From Candidatus Brocadiaceae bacterium (lineage in GTDB: Bacteria > Planctomycetota > Brocadiia > SM23-32), in the NCBI GenBank assembly GCA_003551785.1, contig PUNP01000433.1, positions 1-8,396 of the forward strand: a DNA stretch of 8,396 nt. Reading direction: 5' to 3'. The notes beneath the pieces were generated by a model. That model was not told the origin of the DNA. It searched no databases and was given only the letters and a program-made list of their open reading frames with translations. Shown here in pieces: positions 5,574-8,396 of the stretch (position 1 is its first letter; every line of letters starts with the position of its first letter). Position numbers and translations under genes: made by a program.

Positions 5574-7436
5574 TTAAAACCGCGCCTGCAAGCCGCCGTA
5601 AATAGCACGCCCGGGCGTATTATACCCGGCGACCTCCTCGTAATCCTCACGGGTCAGGTTTTCAATGCGTCCGAATATAGTAACATTATTATGTATTTCG
5701 TGTGACGCTGCAAGGTTAAGCAGTGTGTAGCTGCCAAGACGGACATTGTCGACATCATAACGTCTCCCAACAAAATGGCCGCTGAGAGTGACGCTGGAGC
5801 GATCATTCCAGTTGTATTGAAATTCGGAGATAATTCGATCTTTTGGGCGTCTAAGAAGTTCCTCACGAGTATCCTTGTCTTTCGCACGGGTATACGTGTA
5901 GCCCAGACGACCAGTCAGCGAGTCAACCATTTTGGCTGACAGACCGGTTTCAAAACCATAAGTCTCGGCTTCGTTTATGTTTTTATATCCAACTGTAGGG
6001 TCCCAGTCAATCAGATCATCAATTCTATTCTCAAAATACGTAATTTCCGCCTGTAAACGTTCAGAAATCAGCACTTGTTCAACACCGACATCCCACCCAC
6101 GGCTCTCTTCGGGATCAAGGTCTTGATTTCCAAGCGGAGTCGGTCCAAATCCAAAATCAGTTGCCGGAGCATAAAGCTGATATAGAGAAGGTGCCTTAAA
6201 ACCCGTGCCGAAAGACCCTCTGAACTTTGTATCAGTATTTCGCAGCAGGTAAGCACTCGAGAGGCGGTAAGTGGTTTTAGATCCAAAATCTTCATGACTG
6301 TCGATGCGCATCCCACCTGTCAGATAAAGGTCGTCTATCGGTTCAAGCTGTTTCTGAACAAAACCGCTGGTAGTGCTTGTACGGGCATCAAAATCGTTAT
6401 CATATTTTTCTTCCTCCCATTCTCCGCCCAGCGTCAAGGTACTCCTGTCATGAAGATATAAATTATGCTGCCAATCCACCTGCATATACTTACCACGGAA
6501 TCGATCAGTGCCCCATGTATGATACATTGATCTTCTCATATCGTTATGACCTATACCAATGACCTGCTCCCAGAGGCCGTCTGCAAGGTCAAGCGTAGCC
6601 TGTCCTCTCACGGTATTCCTGGTGGAATATTGCTTGTTATCGGCATCAACAAAAGCGTCCTCGTCGTATTCACTGTCAGCACTCTCATAATTATACATCA
6701 GATCGAATTTGAGGTTATCAAGTGCTTGCAGTCCGAGCCGGGAATAAAACGTCCTATTACGATAACTGTCATTGTCCCCGTCCGGATCATCCGCATGTGA
6801 AAATCCCCTGGAATCGGTATAACTGCCACCGAGATGATAACTGACAGGGCCTTGCGCTCCTCCCACGCTGAAACGAGATAAACTTGTATCATAGCCACCG
6901 TATTCAGTGCTCAGGGTCACACTCGGGGGCCCTTCACCTTTTTCGGTTATGATATTAACTACTCCACCCATCGCATCAGAACCATAAAGAGTACTTTGGG
7001 GACCGCGAATGAACTCGATACGCTCGATATTATCTGTCGTCAAATGCGAAAATTCAAATGAGCGTCCCATGAGACTGGGATCGTTAACCATGACACCATC
7101 AATCATCACCTTGGTGTGACTGCTGTCCATTCCCCGGATATACGACGATGTCTGCGCGCCCGGCCCACCTGATCGTGCTATATGCATTCCCTCAACCTGC
7201 CGCAGGGCATCATACACCGTTCTGTCCTGCCGCCGATCCATATCCTCGGCGGTGATAACTGACATCGAGCTGCCGACCTGTTCCGTCGGCGTGGCAAGCC
7301 GGGTGGCTGTCACCACTATTTCTTCGGTCTCCTGCGCATCCGTTTCGACATCATCTGCAAAAACACTCAAACCGTTGCCTGCGAGCAACGCCAATCCTGC
7401 ACTTCCGATCAACAGCGACTTCGTGATAAACTTCAT
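5574..7436 (-). CDS. btuB: TonB-dependent vitamin B12 outer-membrane receptor
   Basis: A 620-residue outer-membrane receptor, close in length to E. coli BtuB. A signal peptide (about 1-27, ending VFA|DD) precedes a TonB box, EEIVVTATR (38-46). The plug follows: RGMDSSHTKVMIDGVMVND around 101-119 and NIERIEFIRGPQSTLYGSDAMGGVVNIIT at 137-165 (split motif IERIEFIRGPQSTLYGSDAM). The rest is a 22-strand-type barrel ending in the usual C-terminal Phe. Asp-rich loops at about 216-223 and 254-266 align by position with the calcium-binding, substrate-binding loops of E. coli BtuB. The ATG at 7436 is preferred because AAGGAG (7450-7445) sits 8 nt upstream; a GTG at 7445 overlaps that site. Two cobalamin riboswitches upstream strongly support B12 or a cobamide as substrate. 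TonB, ExbB and ExbD lie just downstream; no BtuCDF ABC transporter is in the window. Confidence 0.92.
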   Translation of the reverse strand: MKFITKSLLIGSAGLALLAGNGLSVFADDVETDAQETEEIVVTATRLATPTEQVGSSMSVITAEDMDRRQDRTVYDALRQVEGMHIARSGGPGAQTSSYIRGMDSSHTKVMIDGVMVNDPSLMGRSFEFSHLTTDNIERIEFIRGPQSTLYGSDAMGGVVNIITEKGEGPPSVTLSTEYGGYDTSLSRFSVGGAQGPVSYHLGGSYTDSRGFSHADDPDGDNDSYRNRTFYSRLGLQALDNLKFDLMYNYESADSEYDEDAFVDADNKQYSTRNTVRGQATLDLADGLWEQVIGIGHNDMRRSMYHTWGTDRFRGKYMQVDWQHNLYLHDRSTLTLGGEWEEEKYDNDFDARTSTTSGFVQKQLEPIDDLYLTGGMRIDSHEDFGSKTTYRLSSAYLLRNTDTKFRGSFGTGFKAPSLYQLYAPATDFGFGPTPLGNQDLDPEESRGWDVGVEQVLISERLQAEITYFENRIDDLIDWDPTVGYKNINEAETYGFETGLSAKMVDSLTGRLGYTYTRAKDKDTREELLRRPKDRIISEFQYNWNDRSSVTLSGHFVGRRYDVDNVRLGSYTLLNLAASHEIHNNVTIFGRIENLTREDYEEVAGYNTPGRAIYGGLQARF

Positions 7437-7444
7437 AGATAACA

Positions 7445-7465
7445 CTCCTTTCCCCCCTCGGGGAA
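7445..7465 (-). promoter_or_regulatory. btuB ribosome-binding site with adjoining hairpin (candidate translational switch)
   Basis: On the minus strand TTCCCC (7465-7460) can pair with GGGGAA (7455-7450) around a GAGG loop. The last A of this stem is the first base of the AAGGAG Shine-Dalgarno (7450-7445). The hairpin lies between the end of the aptamer at about 7484 and the ATG at 7436. No T-run follows it, so it is a better candidate for ribosome-site control than for termination. The pairing is seen; regulation is inferred. Confidence 0.45.
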
Positions 7466-7483
7466 TAAATAAAGAAAAAAAGA

Positions 7484-7657
7484 TTTTGCATCAGGTCTCC
7501 TGGCTCACGCTGGTGGTGCTTTGCCTGGAGGCAAAACACACGTCCTCCGGCCGTGCCTTCCCCCTCATTTAACGAGGAGTGGCATTTCAACGGCCTTTGC
7601 AGCGAATACAGTTGCGGGGCAGCGGGAGAATCTCACTCCCTTCCCTGCGTGCAAAAA
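7484..7657 (-). promoter_or_regulatory. cobalamin riboswitch, btuB-proximal aptamer (1)
   Basis: Read on the minus strand, the conserved cobalamin-aptamer blocks occur in order. GGGAAGGGAGTGAGA begins at about 7643, CCCGCTGCCCCGCAACTGTA follows, then GCCACTC (7583-7577), GGGGGAAGGC, and the B12 box GAGCCAGGAGACCTGATGC (7506-7488). The closing P1 helix pairs TTTTGCA (near 7656-7650) with TGCAAAA (7490-7484). A peripheral hairpin TTTGCC-TGGA-GGCAAA sits at 7520-7535. It binds adenosylcobalamin or a related cobamide. It lies 48 nt upstream of the btuB ATG and has no intrinsic terminator of its own. Confidence 0.93.
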
Positions 7658-7759
7658 AACACACCGAACATTTCACAAACCAACGACAATATTTAATGTA
7701 AAGATTAAATACAACTTCCTAAGTGAAATTCCCGGAAAATAAAAAGAGCTGCATCAAAC

Positions 7760-7805
7760 AAAAAAAATCCCGCTGAGGACATGCAGCACAAATCCTCAGC
7801 GGGAT
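7760..7805 (-). terminator. strong intrinsic terminator between the two riboswitches
   Basis: ATCCCGCTGAGGA (7767-7779) and TCCTCAGCGGGAT (7793-7805) form a perfect 13-bp stem with a 13-nt loop. On the minus strand it is followed at once by eight T residues (7767-7760). It sits about 80 nt downstream of aptamer 2 and about 100 nt upstream of aptamer 1. It is the obvious expression platform of aptamer 2, because no gene separates them. Confidence 0.88.
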
Positions 7806-7853
7806 ACCGTATTCTATCCACGCTTTACCTGATAAATATTTTTCATCACAAAA

Positions 7854-7870
7854 CGCTCAAACCCGGAGCG
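7854..7870 (-). promoter_or_regulatory. hairpin just downstream of aptamer 2 (possible kissing-loop partner)
   Basis: CGCTC (7854-7858) and GAGCG (7866-7870) enclose a 7-nt loop reading CGGGTTT on the minus strand. Cobalamin riboswitches commonly place a hairpin here whose loop docks onto L5 of the aptamer. Docking was not verified by folding. Confidence 0.35.
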
Positions 7871-7884
7871 GATGAAATATATTA

Positions 7885-8040
7885 TGTCGTATCGAGCAGG
7901 TTTTCCGGCTCCCGGTCATAGCTTCCCCTTTAGCCTTCCCATCCTGAAGATTAAGGACAGTGGCAGTAAATAAAAGGTTTCGCTACCGGTCACGGCGGCG
8001 GGTCCGCGACGGATTCTCACCGTCTTCCCTATCAAATGAA
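7885..8040 (-). promoter_or_regulatory. cobalamin riboswitch, promoter-proximal aptamer (2)
   Basis: On the minus strand GGGAAGACGGTGAGAATCC starts at 8029, followed by GCGGACCCGCCGCCGTGA, GCCACTG (7964-7958), GGGAAGGC near 7940, and the B12 box GAGCCGGAAAACCTGC (7910-7895). These are the conserved blocks of the cobalamin aptamer, in order. The RNA would begin about 20 nt upstream, at the promoter near 8066. It shares conserved blocks with aptamer 1, but variable arms differ clearly, so it is not a recent duplicate. The terminator at 7760-7805 is its likely output. Confidence 0.9.
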
Positions 8041-8065
8041 AACAGATTTATAACTCGAATATGCA

Positions 8066-8094
8066 ATTTTAGCAGAATGATCAAACTATGTCAA
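8066..8094 (-). promoter_or_regulatory. btuB: sigma70-type promoter for the btuB leader
   Basis: On the minus strand TTGACA (8094-8089, full match) and TAAAAT (8071-8066, 5 of 6) are separated by exactly 17 bp. The expected start near 8058 lies just upstream of aptamer 2. I see no comparably good promoter between the two aptamers, so btuB mRNA probably carries both. Confidence 0.75.
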
Positions 8095-8132
8095 ATATCA
8101 AAGGCTGGTAGCGTGACTGTCCTGACCGCAGT

Positions 8133-8385
8133 ACCAAGCCGGCAGCCATTTCTTCCACGGGGGCAAGCCCCGAGGGGGATCATTGTGTGGGGCCATTTTT
8201 TTTCTGGTGGTCAGTCGTTTGACCCACGGGGACAAGCCCCGTGGAGTTTTATCCCTTCGTTAAGATTCGGCTCCCCACGGGCCTTGTGCCCGTGGGGAGC
8301 ATGACTGACTATCAGAAAAACACAACGCCAACAACAGGGAGACTCCACGGGGCTTGTCCCCGTGGTTATCATGATTAGCCTAAAA
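8133..8385 (-). repeat. complex palindromic repeat element, copy B (inverted relative to copy A)
   Basis: Four 21-bp palindromes lie at 8155-8175, 8224-8244, 8275-8295 and 8345-8365, with 48, 30 and 49-nt gaps. These are the mirror image of copy A's gaps (49, 30, 48). The 211-bp core is the same length as copy A's. Its spacers match the reverse complement of copy A's, for example 8176-8223 against 5049-5096 and 8296-8344 against 4928-4976. A CAGTC(A/G)T-like motif lies 5 nt outside each palindrome, degenerate at 8371-8377 and at the left end. The palindrome at 8275 keeps pairing through a C-G pair where others have G-C. Nothing in it is a credible gene. Confidence 0.8.
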
Positions 8386-8396
8386 ACACAACTAAC

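Noticed and set aside
7437..7445. GTG start for btuB at 7445
   Set aside because: The GTG overlaps the AAGGAG Shine-Dalgarno. The ATG at 7436 is spaced 8 nt from it and gives a normal signal peptide.
7814..7846. A 10-residue leader peptide on the minus strand between aptamer 2 and the terminator
   Set aside because: It has no Shine-Dalgarno and no regulatory codon run, and the riboswitch already explains control of the terminator.

Overview
The window looks like a chromosomal segment of a Gram-negative (double-membrane) bacterium. An outer-membrane TonB-dependent receptor and a complete ExbB-ExbD-TonB energy module both require an outer membrane. Base composition is near half G+C and the intergenic regions are rich in palindromic repeats. 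I cannot assign a phylum from the sequence alone.

Layout. Positions 1-2677 (+) carry a two-gene unit: an M20-family zinc hydrolase (136-1356) and a PiT-family inorganic phosphate permease (1373-2677), behind a near-consensus sigma70-type promoter (13-41). A 218-bp convergent gap (2678-2895) holds a REP-like inverted element. On the minus strand, 4674-2896 is an exbB-exbD-tonB operon. A 900-bp gene-free stretch (4675-5573) holds a candidate exbB promoter/operator, one copy of a complex repeat element and several hairpins, including terminator candidates. Then comes btuB (7436-5574, minus), a vitamin B12 outer-membrane receptor. Upstream of btuB is a roughly 660-bp leader with two cobalamin riboswitch aptamers in tandem (about 7484-7657 and 7885-8040), a strong intrinsic terminator between them, and a TTGACA-17-TAAAAT promoter (8066-8094). 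A second copy of the repeat element, inverted, closes the window (about 8133-8385).

How it works together. BtuB should bind cobalamin at the cell surface. ExbB-ExbD-TonB should transmit proton-motive force from the inner membrane to its TonB box. The btuB leader should reduce expression when B12 is plentiful. The promoter-distal architecture suggests two serial checkpoints: a transcriptional one at aptamer 2 plus terminator, then an apparently translational one at aptamer 1, whose downstream hairpin abuts the Shine-Dalgarno. exbB-exbD-tonB lies beyond terminator candidates and probably has its own promoter.

Most unusual features: (i) the tandem riboswitches with different expression platforms; (ii) two inverted copies, equal in length to the base over their 211-bp core, of an element that brackets the whole btuB transcription unit. 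Each copy contains four 21-bp hairpins, each with a CAGTCAT-like motif exactly 5 nt away.
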